DNA of 64,000 nucleotides from Parerythrobacter_A sp963799315 (lineage in GTDB: Bacteria; Pseudomonadota; Alphaproteobacteria; Sphingomonadales; Sphingomonadaceae). The first letter of the stretch is position 1. Every line of letters starts with the position of its first letter. The DNA is taken from NCBI GenBank assembly GCA_963799315.1, contig CAWCWP010000001.1, forward strand, positions 620,001 through 684,000, in the 5' to 3' direction. Under the pieces are notes generated by a model. That model had not been told where the DNA came from and ran no database searches. It worked only from the letters and a program-made list of their open reading frames with translations. Shown in pieces: positions 1-9,790 of the stretch. The translations under genes and the position numbers were made by a program.

Positions 1-730
1 GTCCTTCGCCGCGACGGCCATCGGCGTGTGCCGCGCGTCTGTCGCATCGCCCGCATATTGCTCGTCGAACCAGCGCATCGTCTTGCGCGTCAGGAAGAAG
101 CCCTCGGCGAAGTCACGGAAGCTGGCGTGCTCGCTCACATCGCTGGCGATGGGGTAGATCGGCGCCTGCACCAGCACCGGCACGGCGGCGGGTTCGGCGG
201 TCAGCGCGGCCGTGGTCACGATGGTCAGATTGCCGCCCGCGCTGTCTCCGGTGATGACCAGCCCCGTCACCGTCCGCTCCAGTTCGGCGGGCGATCCGGC
301 CAGCCAGCGCGCCGCCGCCTCGCAATCGTCCGGCCCTGCGGGGAAGGGATGTTCGGGCGCAAGCCGGTAATCGACCGATACCACCGGCAGGTCGAGCCGG
401 TGCGCGATTTCGCGTGCAGAGCGAATGATAGACCTCAAGGTCGCCGATCACGAACCCGCCGCCATGCAGGAACAGCACCACCGGCCCGCTTCCGCGCGTT
501 TCCTTCGCATCGTAAAACCGCAGCGGGATATCGCCTGCCGGACCCGGGCAGGTCAGGTCGCGGATGACGGCCAGCTCGCGCGGCTCGGCCTCCGCCAGCG
601 GACCAAGCGCGCGCATCTGCTGTCGCCCGGCCACCGCGCCGACATCCTCCACCCCGCCGCCGCCCATCTGTTCCAGCATGGCGAGGAAGGCGCGGGTATC
701 GTCGCGCACGAAATGTTCGGTGTCGGCCAT
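1..730 (-). CDS. Alpha/beta hydrolase (HSL-type esterase), C-terminus cut by window edge
   Basis: Esterase or lipase of the hormone-sensitive-lipase (alpha/beta hydrolase fold-3) family, which hydrolyses short acyl esters with a Ser-Asp-His triad. The oxyanion-hole motif HGGGF appears at about residue 90 and the nucleophile elbow GDSAGGN about 75 residues later. The acid and His region lies beyond the window start. A suitable AGGGG ribosome-binding site precedes the ATG at 730. The two motifs are in different frames, with one extra base near 411-414: the protein reads correctly to YHSLCT and then continues in the neighbouring frame as EIAHRLDLPVV. I treat this as a sequencing error. The gene diverges from korA. 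The substrate cannot be predicted. Confidence 0.85.
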
Positions 731-891
731 CGGTCAATCCCCTCGGGTTATCGTTATCACAGATAAGCGTAGCGCAGGCTGCGGGTGTTTCCAGCGCCAT
801 TTTTGTGACATAGGAGAAATTCTTGATTGCGGACGTGCGGCACCCTTCATAGGTGCGCTGTCCGACTACCGAATTTCTTGAGGAATGCTGC

Positions 892-2821
892 ATGGCGACC
901 GCCGCCGCCGATACACCGACAATCGCTCCCGCCGCGCCCGACGCCGTTACCGTGCGGTTCGCGGGCGATTCCGGCGACGGGATGCAGCTGACGGGCGGGC
1001 AGTTCACACTCAGCACCGCGCTGGCGGGCAACGACCTTGCCACCTTCCCCGATTTCCCCGCCGAGATCCGCGCGCCGCAGGGCACGCTGTTCGGCGTCAG
1101 CGCGTTCCAGATCAATTTCGGCAGCCGCAAGATCAACACCGCCGGCGACGCGCCCGACGTGCTGGTGGCGATGAACCCCGCCGCGCTGAAAGTGAACCTT
1201 GCCGCGCTGAAACCCGGCGGCCTGATCATCGCGGACACCGGCGCATTCACGAAGCGCAACCTCGACAAGGCGAAATACGAGGCCAACCCGCTGGAAGACG
1301 GCAGCCTTGGCGAAGTTCGACGTGCTGGCTTTCGACATCAGCGAGATGACGGTGCAGGCGGTGGAACCGTTCGGGCTGGGCAAGAAGGATGCGCTGCGGT
1401 CCAAGAACATGTGGACGCTGGGGCTGGCGCTATGGATGTTCGACCGCCCGCGCGATCCGATCCATGACTGGCTGCGCGGCAAGTTCAAAAACGCGCCGGA
1501 TATTGCGGCTGCCAACATCGCGGCGCTGGATGCGGGCCATGCCTATGGCGAAACGGCGGAGCTGGCCGGGCCGGTCAAGCAGCTGTCCATGCCGCCGGTC
1601 GAAAGCGAACCGGGCCTGTATCGCACTATCACCGGCGCAGAGGCGGTGTCGCTGGGGCTGGTTGCGGGGGCGCAGCTGGCCGAGCTGGACATGTTCTTCG
1701 GCGGCTATCCCATCACGCCCGCCAGCGCCATCCTGCATCACCTCGCGCGGCTGAAGGAATTCGGCGTCACCACGTTTCAGGCGGAGGACGAGATCGCCGC
1801 GATCTGCGCCGCCATCGGGGCGAGCTATGCCGGGTCGCTGGGCGTTACGTCGTCGAGCGGGCCGGGCATTGCGCTCAAGACCGAGGCGATGGGCTTGGCG
1901 ATCATGACCGAGCTGCCGCTGGTCATCGTCAACAGCCAGCGCGGTGGACCCAGCACCGGCCTGCCGACCAAGACCGAGCAGAGCGACCTGTATCAGGCCG
2001 TCTATGGCCGCAACGGCGATGCGCCGATGCCCGTCGTCGCCGCGCGCAGCCCCGGCGATGCGTTCGAATGCGCGATCGAGGCGTGCCGTCTGGCGGTGCA
2101 GTATATGACGCCGGTGATGCTGCTGACCGATGGCTACATCGCCAATGCCGCCGAGCCGTGGAAGGTGCCGGACCCCGCCACCTTCGAACCGTTCCCGGTG
2201 CAGTTCATGGAGGCGCAGCCAGCGGGCGAACCGCTGCTGCCCTATGCCCGCGATTTCAAGGGCGCGCGGCCGTGGATCAAGCCGGGCACGCCGGGCCTGA
2301 TGCACCGCATCGGCGGGATCGAGAAGGAAGCGGGCACCGGCAATATCGACTACGCGCCCGACAACCACCAGGCGATGACCGATGCGCGCAAACGCAAGAT
2401 CGCCGACATCGCGGTGCCCGATCAGGAGGTTGCCTTGGGCGAGGCCACCGGGACGCTGGCGGTAGTCGGCTGGGGCAGCACATATGGCCCGATTCAGCAG
2501 GCCGTGCGCCGCAGCATCGCCAGGGGATGCAGCGTGGCACATGTCCACGTCCGCAACATCTGGCCGCTGCCCGCCAATCTGGGCGAGCTGCTGCGCGGAT
2601 ACGACCATGTGCTGGTGCCGGAAATGAATACCGGCCAGTTCAAAACCGTCCTGCGCGACCAGCTCCTGATCGACGCGACCCCGCTGACCAAGACCAGCGG
2701 GCAACCGTTTGCGATTGCCGAAATGGAAGCGGCGATTGCGAAATATTTCGACGGGATTGCGGGTAATGAAGGCGGGCAGGTCGAGGTGAACGAAGGCCAG
2801 TTGCCGAGTCCGGTGCAGTGA
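892..2821 (+). CDS. korA: 2-oxoacid:ferredoxin oxidoreductase, alpha (fused gamma-alpha) subunit
   Basis: Subunit of a thiamine-diphosphate 2-oxoacid:ferredoxin oxidoreductase, probably acting on 2-oxoglutarate, which makes an acyl-CoA, CO2 and reduced ferredoxin. The first ~180 residues form the gamma domain (GDSGDGMQLTGGQ near residue 25). The rest is the alpha domain with the YPITP motif. The start is the ATG at 892 preceded by AGGA. One extra base near 1307 (agccttggcg for agcctggcg) shifts the frame between EDGSL and AKFDVLAFD. Corrected length is about 642 aa, normal for the fused form. korB follows after 118 bp that hold a palindromic repeat. Substrate preference for 2-oxoglutarate over pyruvate is inferred from family resemblance only. 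Confidence 0.9.
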
Positions 2822-2840
2822 TGCGGTGTAGCCCGAAGCC

Positions 2841-2918
2841 GATCCCCAGCGAAGGCTGGGGTCTCTTTCAACAAGCTCCGAGCGATCCGATGGAGATCCC
2901 AGCCTTCGCTGGGACTCG
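2841..2918. repeat. Palindromic intergenic repeat, family A
   Basis: The left arm gatccccagcgaaggctggg and the inverted right arm ending in agccttcgctggg flank about 25 bp, and each arm is itself palindromic. The same family recurs at 4009-4100, so two copies bracket korB. The element lies between korA and korB and would form a strong hairpin in their shared transcript. Confidence 0.85.
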
Positions 2919-2939
2919 GACCGTACAAAAGGCAACACG

Positions 2940-3989
2940 ATGAACGCCCCCGCTAAATTCGAAACCACCCTCAAGGATTGGGAAACGGACCAGGAGGTGC
3001 GCTGGTGCCCCGGATGCGGGGACTACGCCATCCTTAAGGCGGTGCAGCGCACCTTGCCACAGCTGGGTGCGGACCCGTCCAACACCTGCTTCATCAGCGG
3101 CATCGGCTGCTCCAGCCGTTTCCCGTATTACATGGAAACATACGGCTTCCACACCATCCACGGCCGCGCGCCCGCGGTGGCGACGGGGGTGAAGCTGGCC
3201 AATCCGGACCTCGATATCTGGCTGGTGACGGGCGACGGCGACGGGCTGTCCATCGGCGGCAATCACATGATGCATGTGCTGCGCCGCAACGTGAACATGC
3301 AGATCATGCTGTTCAACAACGAGATTTACGGCCTCACCAAGGGACAGGCCAGCCCGACCAGCCGCGAGGGTACCAAGTCGCCCAGCACGCCCATCGGCAG
3401 TTACGACCACCCCGCCAAGCCCGCCGCCTTTGCGCTGGGCAGCGGCGCACGCTTCGTGGCGCGCGGGTTCGATGTATCGAAGAAACTGCCGGAGGTGCTG
3501 GTCGCCGCCCACGCGCACCAGGGCGCGGCATTTATCGAGATATTCCAGAACTGTATCGTCTATAATAAAGACGTTTTCGAGGATTTTGCGGCACCGAAGG
3601 GCGCCGAGGATCGCCAGCTGTGGCTGGAAGATGGCGAACCCATGCTGTTCGCCAATGGTGCGAAAGGGCTGGCGCTGGATATCGACACGCTGGCGCTGAA
3701 GGTTGTCGATGTTACCGCCAGGAAGACGGAGACCGATTGGCAGGCGGCGGGCGTGCGTGTCCATGACGTGAAGAGCCGCGCGGTGGCGAACATGCTGGTC
3801 GAGATGCCGTTCGGGGAATTCCCGATGGCGCTGGGCGTCCTGTACGACGACCCGCGCCCGACCTTCGAAACCGCCGTTATCGCGGAGCGCAAGATGGCGA
3901 GCGAGGGCAAGACCGCCGACCTGGCGAAGTTGCTCGGCAAGGGGCAGACCTGGACTGTCGACGCGGCGGAAGGGCATCCGACGGATTAG
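2940..3989 (+). CDS. korB: 2-oxoacid:ferredoxin oxidoreductase, beta subunit
   Basis: Catalytic thiamine-diphosphate-binding partner of korA, intact at 349 aa. The N-terminus carries CPGCGDYAIL, the usual cysteine pair of KorB/PorB proteins. The ThDP/Mg motif GDGDGLSIGGNH is followed by NNEIYGLTKGQ. It lacks a separate 8Fe ferredoxin domain, as expected for the two-subunit type. It presumably forms an alpha2-beta2 enzyme with KorA, supplying an oxidative, NAD-independent step at the 2-oxoglutarate node. The spacing from korA is filled by a palindromic repeat that could uncouple or stabilise the two parts of the message. Confidence 0.93.
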   Translation: MNAPAKFETTLKDWETDQEVRWCPGCGDYAILKAVQRTLPQLGADPSNTCFISGIGCSSRFPYYMETYGFHTIHGRAPAVATGVKLANPDLDIWLVTGDGDGLSIGGNHMMHVLRRNVNMQIMLFNNEIYGLTKGQASPTSREGTKSPSTPIGSYDHPAKPAAFALGSGARFVARGFDVSKKLPEVLVAAHAHQGAAFIEIFQNCIVYNKDVFEDFAAPKGAEDRQLWLEDGEPMLFANGAKGLALDIDTLALKVVDVTARKTETDWQAAGVRVHDVKSRAVANMLVEMPFGEFPMALGVLYDDPRPTFETAVIAERKMASEGKTADLAKLLGKGQTWTVDAAEGHPTD

Positions 3990-4008
3990 GCGGGAACAGT
4001 ATCTTGCC

Positions 4009-4100
4009 GATCCCCAGCGCAGGCCGGGGCCTCGTTCCACAAGAGTGAGCCTGGACGTCGGCCCCGACCGCAGGAGACCCCAGCCTGCGCTGGGGATCGG
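4009..4100. repeat. Palindromic intergenic repeat, family A (second copy)
   Basis: The left arm gatccccagcgcaggccggg and the right arm gaccccagcctgcgctgggg are inverted copies separated by about 40 bp. The element matches 2841-2918 with several substitutions. It sits 20 bp after the korB stop, where it may act as a terminator-like hairpin, although there is no T-run. Confidence 0.8.
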
Positions 4101-4145
4101 TTTATCGGCAGGCGACTCTCTTGCCCGTTTCTTGTGAGATAGAAC

Positions 4146-5051
4146 TTGGACAATCTTACCCACTCCCTCGTCGGCGCATTGATCGGGCAGACCGGCCTCA
4201 AGCGCCGCACCGGATTGGCGATGCCCGCACTCATCATCGGGGCGAACCTGCCCGATGTGGATGCGACGTGCTTCTTCTGGCTGGAGGGTGTCGAGCATCT
4301 CGCCTTCCGTCGCGGCATCACCCACGGCCCGCCCGCGCTGGTATTGCTGCCGCTGGTTCTGGCGGGGCTGCTGTGGGGGTTCGACCGCTGGCAGGCGAAG
4401 CGCGGCAAACGGCCCGAAGGACGTCTGCCGGTGCATTTCGGCTGGCTTTACGGGCTGAGCCTGCTCGGTTGCCTGACGCACCCGGCGCTTGACTGGCTCA
4501 ATGTCTATGGCATCCGCCTGCTCGAACCGTTTTCCAGCCGCTGGTTCTACGGCGACACTCTGTTCATCATCGATGTTTGGCTGTGGGGGCTGATGGCCTT
4601 TGCGACATGGTGGTCGCTGCGACAGGAAAAGCGCGGCGGGAGCTGGCGCAAGACGGGACGGCAGGCGTTGGCGCTGGTGTTGGTGTATATCGGCGTGAAT
4701 GCGGGCATTACGGCGGGGCATGAGCATCGGCATGGCGAGGCGGTCCAGCACGATGTCATCGAAAGTCCGGTGCCGGGTGCATTCTGGCAACGCGAGACGA
4801 TCGTCCGCGATGCTGCGGGACGCTATCGCATCGATGATGTGCCCGCAGGCGATTGCGACCTGGATACGGCGCTTGGTTCGGCCGAGCGGACGGCGGATGT
4901 CGAGGCCTTCCTGTTCTGGTCTCGCGCGCCCTTCGCCGAACGCGCGCCGGACGGCTCGGTCCTGCTCCGCGATGCGCGCTTCTACGATCCGAGGGCGCGC
5001 GACCGGTTCACGGTGGTCTTGCCGGGGGCGATTTGTGAGGATTTGGGGTAG
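4146..5051 (+). CDS. Membrane-bound metal-dependent hydrolase, YdjM/DUF457 family
   Basis: Inner-membrane protein of the YdjM/LexA-regulated membrane-hydrolase family, about 301 aa from a TTG start at 4146. The family signature is the N-terminal MDNLTHSLVGALIGQ with later DVDA and HRG/ITHGP-like segments that supply metal ligands. Several hydrophobic helices follow, for example around VLLPLVLAGLLWGF and FIIDVWLWGLMAF, then a soluble C-terminal domain. The exact reaction of this family is not established. The start codon is a choice: no ATG gives the conserved N-terminus. It stands alone between two palindromic repeat elements. Confidence 0.8.
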   Translation: MDNLTHSLVGALIGQTGLKRRTGLAMPALIIGANLPDVDATCFFWLEGVEHLAFRRGITHGPPALVLLPLVLAGLLWGFDRWQAKRGKRPEGRLPVHFGWLYGLSLLGCLTHPALDWLNVYGIRLLEPFSSRWFYGDTLFIIDVWLWGLMAFATWWSLRQEKRGGSWRKTGRQALALVLVYIGVNAGITAGHEHRHGEAVQHDVIESPVPGAFWQRETIVRDAAGRYRIDDVPAGDCDLDTALGSAERTADVEAFLFWSRAPFAERAPDGSVLLRDARFYDPRARDRFTVVLPGAICEDLG

Positions 5052-5068
5052 GTATGAAGCCTAGCATC

Positions 5069-5183
5069 CCGTTCGCCCTGAGCCGGTGGCGCCGTGCGCC
5101 GTCTTCGACTCCGAAGGGTCGTCCTTTTTTGTCACGTGGAGCAACGAAAAAGGGCAATCCTTCGACAAGCTCAGGATGAACGG
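5069..5183. repeat. Palindromic repeat, family B (intergenic copy)
   Basis: The left arm begins cgttcgccctgagc and is interrupted by about 19 bp, and the right arm is ccttcgacaagctcaggatg. This is the same family as the copies inside dnaE (15906-16039) and at 21081-21262. It lies in the 245-bp gap upstream of the photolyase operon. Confidence 0.75.
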
Positions 5184-5240
5184 AGGTAAGATATGTGTGT
5201 CCCTCCTTGTACGGTTCCGGCGCACCAAGACCGGGAATGG

Positions 5241-5261
5241 ATGCTGAAACACGTTCAGCAT
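5241..5261. repeat. Short palindrome, family D
   Basis: ATGCTGAA and TTCAGCAT are perfect 8-bp inverted arms around a 5-bp loop (ACACG), 36 bp before the photolyase start. It resembles a short repeat often seen between sphingomonad genes. It could also be an operator for the phr operon; the sequence alone does not decide. Confidence 0.5.
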
Positions 5262-5296
5262 GATGGGGTTGAAGACTTGAGCCGAGAGAAAGACAC

Positions 5297-6682
5297 ATGA
5301 CCAAACCCCAACTCCTCTGGCTGCGTCGTGACCTTCGGATGGTCGACAACCCCGCGCTCTACTACGCCGCACAGACGGGGCCGGTGGTGCCGGTCTATGT
5401 GCTGGACGACGATGCGGCGGGGGACCATGCCTATGGCGGGGCCAGCCGGTGGTGGTTGCACCATTCGCTCGAAAGCCTCTCGACCAGCTTGGGCGCGCGC
5501 CATTCGCGGATCGTGTTGCGGCGCGGCGATGCGGTGAGCGCGCTGACCACCATCGCCAACGCCATCGGCGCGGAAACCGTCCACGCCAACCGCCATTACG
5601 AGCCGTGGTGGCAGGAGGCGGAGAACGCGCTGGCGGCGGAGCTGGACTTGCAGCTTTACGACGGCAACTACCTGCTGCCGGCGAATACGGTCAGCACCGG
5701 GTCGGGCAATCCGTACAAGATCTACACGCCGTTTTCGAAAGCCGTGCTGGAGGAATTGCCACCGCGCGACGCCTTGCCAGAACCCGACACGCTGTCCTCG
5801 CCCGACGAGTGGCCCGACAGCGATGCGCTGTCGGACTGGGACTTGCTGCCGACGAAGCCCGACTGGTCCGGCGGTATCGACGATGCCTGGACCGTTGGCG
5901 AGGCGGCGGCGCAGGACCGGCTCGACTGGTGGGTGGATCATGTCGATGCCTATGACGAGGCCCGCAACCTGCCCTCGCAGGACGGGTCCAGCCGCATGTC
6001 GCCGCACCTGCACTGGGGCGAGATTTCGCCGGTGCAGATCTGGCACCGGTTCTCAAGCAAGCGCAGCAAGGGCTGGAAAACATTCGAGAAAGAGCTGATC
6101 TGGCGCGACTATGCGCAGAACGTGATCCGCCAGTTTCCCGACTATGGCCGCGAGCCCTATCGCGACGGGTACGACAGCGACCTGTGGCGGCGCAACGGGT
6201 CGGATGCGGTGGAGCGCGATCTGGAGGCGTGGCAGCAGGGGCAGACCGGCTACCCCGTCGTCGATGCCGGCATGCGGCAGTTGTGGCAGACCGGCTGGAT
6301 GCACAACCGCGTCCGCATGATCTGCGCCAGCTTCCTCGTCAAACACCTGTTGATCGACTGGACGCGCGGCGAGCAGTGGTACTGGGATTGCCTGGTCGAT
6401 GCGGATTACGGATCGAACGGCGTCAACTGGCAATGGATCAGCGGATCGGGCGTGGACAGCAACATGTTCAGCCGCATCATGGCTCCGCTGACGCAAAGCC
6501 CCAAATTCGACGCGGCGGGCTATATCCGGGAATTCGTGCCCGAACTGGCGGACCTGTCCGACGAGGCGATCCACGACCCGGAGGAGGCAGGCTGCCGCCC
6601 CGACGACTACCCGGCCAAGATCATCGCCCACAAGGACGCCCGCGAACGCGCGCTGTCCGCCTATCGCGCGACAAAGGACTGA
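5297..6682 (+). CDS. phrB: Deoxyribodipyrimidine photolyase (cryptochrome/photolyase family)
   Basis: Light-dependent flavoprotein that splits UV-induced cyclobutane pyrimidine dimers, 461 aa and intact. The N-terminal antenna domain starts LLWLRRDLRMVDNPAL. The C-terminal FAD domain shows SPHLHWGEISP, TGYPVVDAGMRQL, the HNRVRM segment and GSGVDSNMFSRI, all typical of class I CPD photolyases. Only 7 bp separate it from the cyclopropane-fatty-acid-synthase-like gene, so they are almost surely cotranscribed. A phr-cfa pairing is known from singlet-oxygen stress regulons of other alphaproteobacteria (RpoE-ChrR of Rhodobacter), but I could not recognise an RpoE-type promoter here. Confidence 0.94.
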   Translation: MTKPQLLWLRRDLRMVDNPALYYAAQTGPVVPVYVLDDDAAGDHAYGGASRWWLHHSLESLSTSLGARHSRIVLRRGDAVSALTTIANAIGAETVHANRHYEPWWQEAENALAAELDLQLYDGNYLLPANTVSTGSGNPYKIYTPFSKAVLEELPPRDALPEPDTLSSPDEWPDSDALSDWDLLPTKPDWSGGIDDAWTVGEAAAQDRLDWWVDHVDAYDEARNLPSQDGSSRMSPHLHWGEISPVQIWHRFSSKRSKGWKTFEKELIWRDYAQNVIRQFPDYGREPYRDGYDSDLWRRNGSDAVERDLEAWQQGQTGYPVVDAGMRQLWQTGWMHNRVRMICASFLVKHLLIDWTRGEQWYWDCLVDADYGSNGVNWQWISGSGVDSNMFSRIMAPLTQSPKFDAAGYIREFVPELADLSDEAIHDPEEAGCRPDDYPAKIIAHKDARERALSAYRATKD

Positions 6683-6689
6683 CCGCGCA

Positions 6690-8030
6690 GTGGCGTCCAA
6701 TGCGAACTTGCCCGACACCCGGCGCAACGCCATAGCGACGCCCATGACGGGGGAAGCACAACGCGGCGCAGGGCTGCTGGCGGGGGGCACGCGGTTCGAG
6801 CGTGCGCCCGGCCGGCTGGCGCGGATGCTTGCGCCCGGCTTTCACAAGCTGCTCGATCGGCTCGATGCGGGGCTGGTGCGCGGTTCGATACAGGGGCACT
6901 TGCCCGACGGCACGGTGCGCGTGCTGGGCGGACGCGGCGAAGACGGCTTCGATGCGGTCGTTCATCTGAACGACTGGCGCGCGCTGTTGCGGCTGGCGTC
7001 CAACGGGTCCGTCGGATGGTACCAGGCGTGGGAAGCGGGCGAATGGTCCAGTCCAGACCTCGTAACCGTGTTTGCGGTGTTCAACGCCAATGCGGTGACG
7101 CTGGGCGATGCGGGGCGGGCCAAGGGCGGGTTCCGGCTGGCGGCGCGGTTCGGCCACTGGCTCAACCGCAACACGCGCGCCGGTTCGGCCCGCAATATCC
7201 ACGCGCATTACGATCTGGGCAATGATTTCTATGCCGCGTGGCTGGACGACACGATGACCTATTCCAGCGCCCGCTGGGGGGTGTGGGACGGCCCGAACCC
7301 GTACCAGCAGATGGGCGATACGCTTGCCTACGGGCAGGTCGGCAAGATGATGACGGTGGAGGCACGGCTGGGCGTTTCCGCCGGCGACCATGTGCTGGAA
7401 ATCGGCTGCGGCTGGGGATCGGCGGCGGCGGCGCTGGCGGCTGGCGGTGTGCGGGTCGATGCGATCAGCCTGTCCGAACAGCAACTGACCTGGGCGCGCG
7501 AAACGCTGCCGCCCGAAGTGCTGGAAAACGTCACCCTTCGCCACTGCGACTATCGCGATGTGCGCGGCACCTACGATGCGGTGTACAGCATCGAGATGGT
7601 GGAGGCGCTGGGGCGCGAGAACTGGTCCGATTATCTCGACGTGGTCGCGCGCAGCCTGAAGCCCGGCGGGCGCGCGGCGATCCAGTTCATCTCGATGGCG
7701 GAGCCGGTGTTCGACGCCTACGCCGCCAGCGCGGATTTCATTCAGGCCTATGTCTTTCCCGGTGGCCTGCTGATCCGCACTGCAGAGTTTCGCGCACTGG
7801 CCGAGGCGCGGGGCCTGCGCTGGGAAGACCAGGCCGATTTCGGCGCGGACTATGCCGAAACGCTGAAGCTGTGGCGCGAGAATTTCACCGTGGCGGGCAA
7901 TCAGGGACGCCTGCCCACAGGGTTCGATTCGCATTTCCGCCGGTTCTGGGACTATTACCTCGCTTATTGCGAAGGCGGGTTTCGCGGCGGCGGGATCGAC
8001 GTGCACCAGGTTACACTTGTGAAGGAATAG
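6690..8030 (+). CDS. cfa: Cyclopropane-fatty-acyl-phospholipid synthase family methyltransferase
   Basis: SAM-dependent enzyme that adds a methylene bridge, or a related methyl group, to unsaturated acyl chains of membrane phospholipids. The 446-aa protein carries HAHYDLGNDFYAAWLDD, the SAM motif VLEIGCGWGSAAAAL and MVEALGRENW, in the usual order. I used the GTG at 6690, 7 bp after the photolyase stop; an ATG at 6744 would remove 18 poorly conserved residues and is a real alternative. It is the second gene of a phr-cfa-serine hydrolase operon, which fits membrane and DNA protection against light stress. The precise lipid product is not determined by sequence. Confidence 0.9.
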   Translation: MASNANLPDTRRNAIATPMTGEAQRGAGLLAGGTRFERAPGRLARMLAPGFHKLLDRLDAGLVRGSIQGHLPDGTVRVLGGRGEDGFDAVVHLNDWRALLRLASNGSVGWYQAWEAGEWSSPDLVTVFAVFNANAVTLGDAGRAKGGFRLAARFGHWLNRNTRAGSARNIHAHYDLGNDFYAAWLDDTMTYSSARWGVWDGPNPYQQMGDTLAYGQVGKMMTVEARLGVSAGDHVLEIGCGWGSAAAALAAGGVRVDAISLSEQQLTWARETLPPEVLENVTLRHCDYRDVRGTYDAVYSIEMVEALGRENWSDYLDVVARSLKPGGRAAIQFISMAEPVFDAYAASADFIQAYVFPGGLLIRTAEFRALAEARGLRWEDQADFGADYAETLKLWRENFTVAGNQGRLPTGFDSHFRRFWDYYLAYCEGGFRGGGIDVHQVTLVKE

Positions 8031-8034
8031 GGCG

Positions 8035-9275
8035 ATGCGGATGATGATGGCGACGATGACATGCGCGGCCGCCTTGCTGGCGGGGTGCGCAACGGCGCAA
8101 CCGGCACCGCCCGTGACTGCGCAAGCGGTCGCTATGGAGGCTGTGCCGCCCGCTTCGCCCCGGCCTCCAGCGCCGCCACCGCCCGTTTTCGTGACGCGCA
8201 CCGCGCCCCTGCAAGAGCTTACGCTGGAACAGCAACAGGTATTGTTCTGGGACGATGCAACCCGTTCGGCGCGGTTCCGCAAGATGGAGGACTATTTCCC
8301 CGGAACCGAGGTGAAGGCGCGAAGTAAACGCACCTTGCCGCGCGGCGACGCGCTGCCCGCCGCCTCGACCGCCCTGCTCGACGCGTATCTGGCGGAACAC
8401 GATGCGGCAGGCATCATGGTGCTGGAAGACGGGCGCGTCCGGTACGAGAAATACGGGCTGGGCATGACGGCGCAGGACCGCTGGACCAGCTTTTCGGTGG
8501 CGAAGAGCTTCACTTCCACGCTGCTGGGCGCGGCGGTGAAGGATGGCAGCATCGCCAGCCTCGACGATCCGGTGTCGAAATATGTGCCCGGTCTGGTCGG
8601 CAGCGCGTATGACGACGTCTCGGTCGAACAGCTTGCCACCATGACATCTGGCGTCGCGTGGAACGAGGATTACTCCGACCCCGACAGCGATGTGGCGCGC
8701 ATGTTCGCCGTGCAGCCGGTCGATGGCGAGCCGATGGCGGTCACTTATATGAAGACGCTGGACCGCGATGCGCCCGCGGGAGAAAAGTGGGTCTACAAGA
8801 CCGGCGAAACAAACCTGATCGGCACCGTGGTCGAGGGTGCGGTCGGCATGACTCTGGCCGAATATTCGCAGGACAAGATCGTGGAGCCGGCCGGTTTTAC
8901 GGGCAGCATGTTCTGGATCAGCGACCCGACAGATGCCAGCATCGGCGGGTGCTGCCTGTCATTGCGCCTGTCGGACTACGCCCGCTTCGGCCAGTTCGTT
9001 CTGGAAGGCGGGGGCGATGTGGTGCCGGACGGCTGGTTCGCGCGAAGCGACCTCGGCCACAGGCGGATCTCGGCAACGGGTTCGGCTATGGCTACCAGTG
9101 GTGGACCTATCCCGGCGGCGTGTATGGCGCGCAGGGCATTTTCGGGCAGGCGGTGACTATCGTGCCGCAGCGCAATCTGGTGGTCGCCGTTATCGGCAAC
9201 TGGCCGCGCGCCACCAGCAGCGACGCCCGCCGCGATTTCCAGACGGCAGTGGCAGCGGTAGCGGCTGGCCAGTAA
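8035..9275 (+). CDS. Lipoprotein serine hydrolase, class C beta-lactamase family
   Basis: Predicted periplasmic lipoprotein with a signal peptide ending in LLAGC. It belongs to the beta-lactamase/transpeptidase-like serine hydrolases. The nucleophile motif is SVAKS (S-x-x-K) about 160 residues in. The C-terminal part with GYGYQWWTYPGGVYGAQG is typical of the esterase/EstB-like branch. Two extra bases near 9043 and 9060 shift the frame; removing them gives WFAEATSAQADLGNGFGYG, which reads naturally. Corrected length is about 412 aa. It starts 4 bp after cfa, so it is the third gene of the light-stress operon. It ends 3 bp from the convergent PilZ gene. Confidence 0.85.
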
Positions 9276-9278
9276 CCG

Positions 9279-9704
9279 TCAGAACGTGCCGCGATAGGTC
9301 GAGGGCGCGCTGTATTGTTGCAGGATGTTGTCGTGGACGATCGGGCTGAGCAGTTCGCAGAACGCGCAGCCGACTTGCGAATCCTCCCACCACACGACCT
9401 CCGCCTGTAGCGATTCCAGGCCGGGCAGGGTAATCCAGCATACCTGACCCGTGTGCATCCGCGATATTGCAGATGCGCTGAAACCCGAGATGGACAGGTC
9501 GTTCACCACGGTCTGGAACGCCCGTCCGCCCGATGCGCGCAGTTGCGACGGGATGATAAGCCGGGTGCGCGGCGCGCAGCGATCTTCCTGCGCGGCGACG
9601 CTGTACTGGTCCGATTGTGCCGTGGGTGCGTGCATGGTGCGAATGTCCTGACCGAAGGGAAACCACCGGTTCCGTCGCGACATCTCCCGCGCCAGACCGT
9701 TCAT
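9279..9704 (-). CDS. PilZ-domain protein
   Basis: Small protein of up to 141 aa with a single PilZ domain, a receptor module for cyclic di-GMP that controls motility, adhesion or polysaccharide output. The binding signature can be followed as APRTRLIIPSQL (the RxxxR-type arginines) and LSISGFSA (the [D/N]xSxxG loop). The beginning of the protein is poorly conserved, and internal ATG codons (MSRRN, MHAP) are possible starts. It is monocistronic and converges on the serine hydrolase with only 3 bp between stop codons. A link to the exopolysaccharide locus 23 kb away is possible but purely inferential. Confidence 0.82.
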   Translation of the reverse strand: MNGLAREMSRRNRWFPFGQDIRTMHAPTAQSDQYSVAAQEDRCAPRTRLIIPSQLRASGGRAFQTVVNDLSISGFSASAISRMHTGQVCWITLPGLESLQAEVVWWEDSQVGCAFCELLSPIVHDNILQQYSAPSTYRGTF

Positions 9705-9790
9705 GCACTCTCGCCAATGCTGGTTGCGCCCACGTTGCGGACATTGGTTAAGCGCACGTTTAGCGCATTACAGTTTCAGTGCTTCGGGGG

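Noticed and set aside
754..766. TTATC-ACA-GATAA palindrome in the esterase/korA divergent region
   Set aside because: Arms of only 5 bp in an A/T-rich patch; could be chance. Not enough to call an operator.
2868..4790. Long minus-strand open frame over korB and the DUF457 gene
   Set aside because: Shadow of two genes with recognised families; no ribosome-binding site or domain.
5008..5372. Small minus-strand open frames (about 100 residues) upstream of the photolyase gene
   Set aside because: Their peptides are translations of the family B and D repeat arms (PELVEGL, LRANG), not independent genes.
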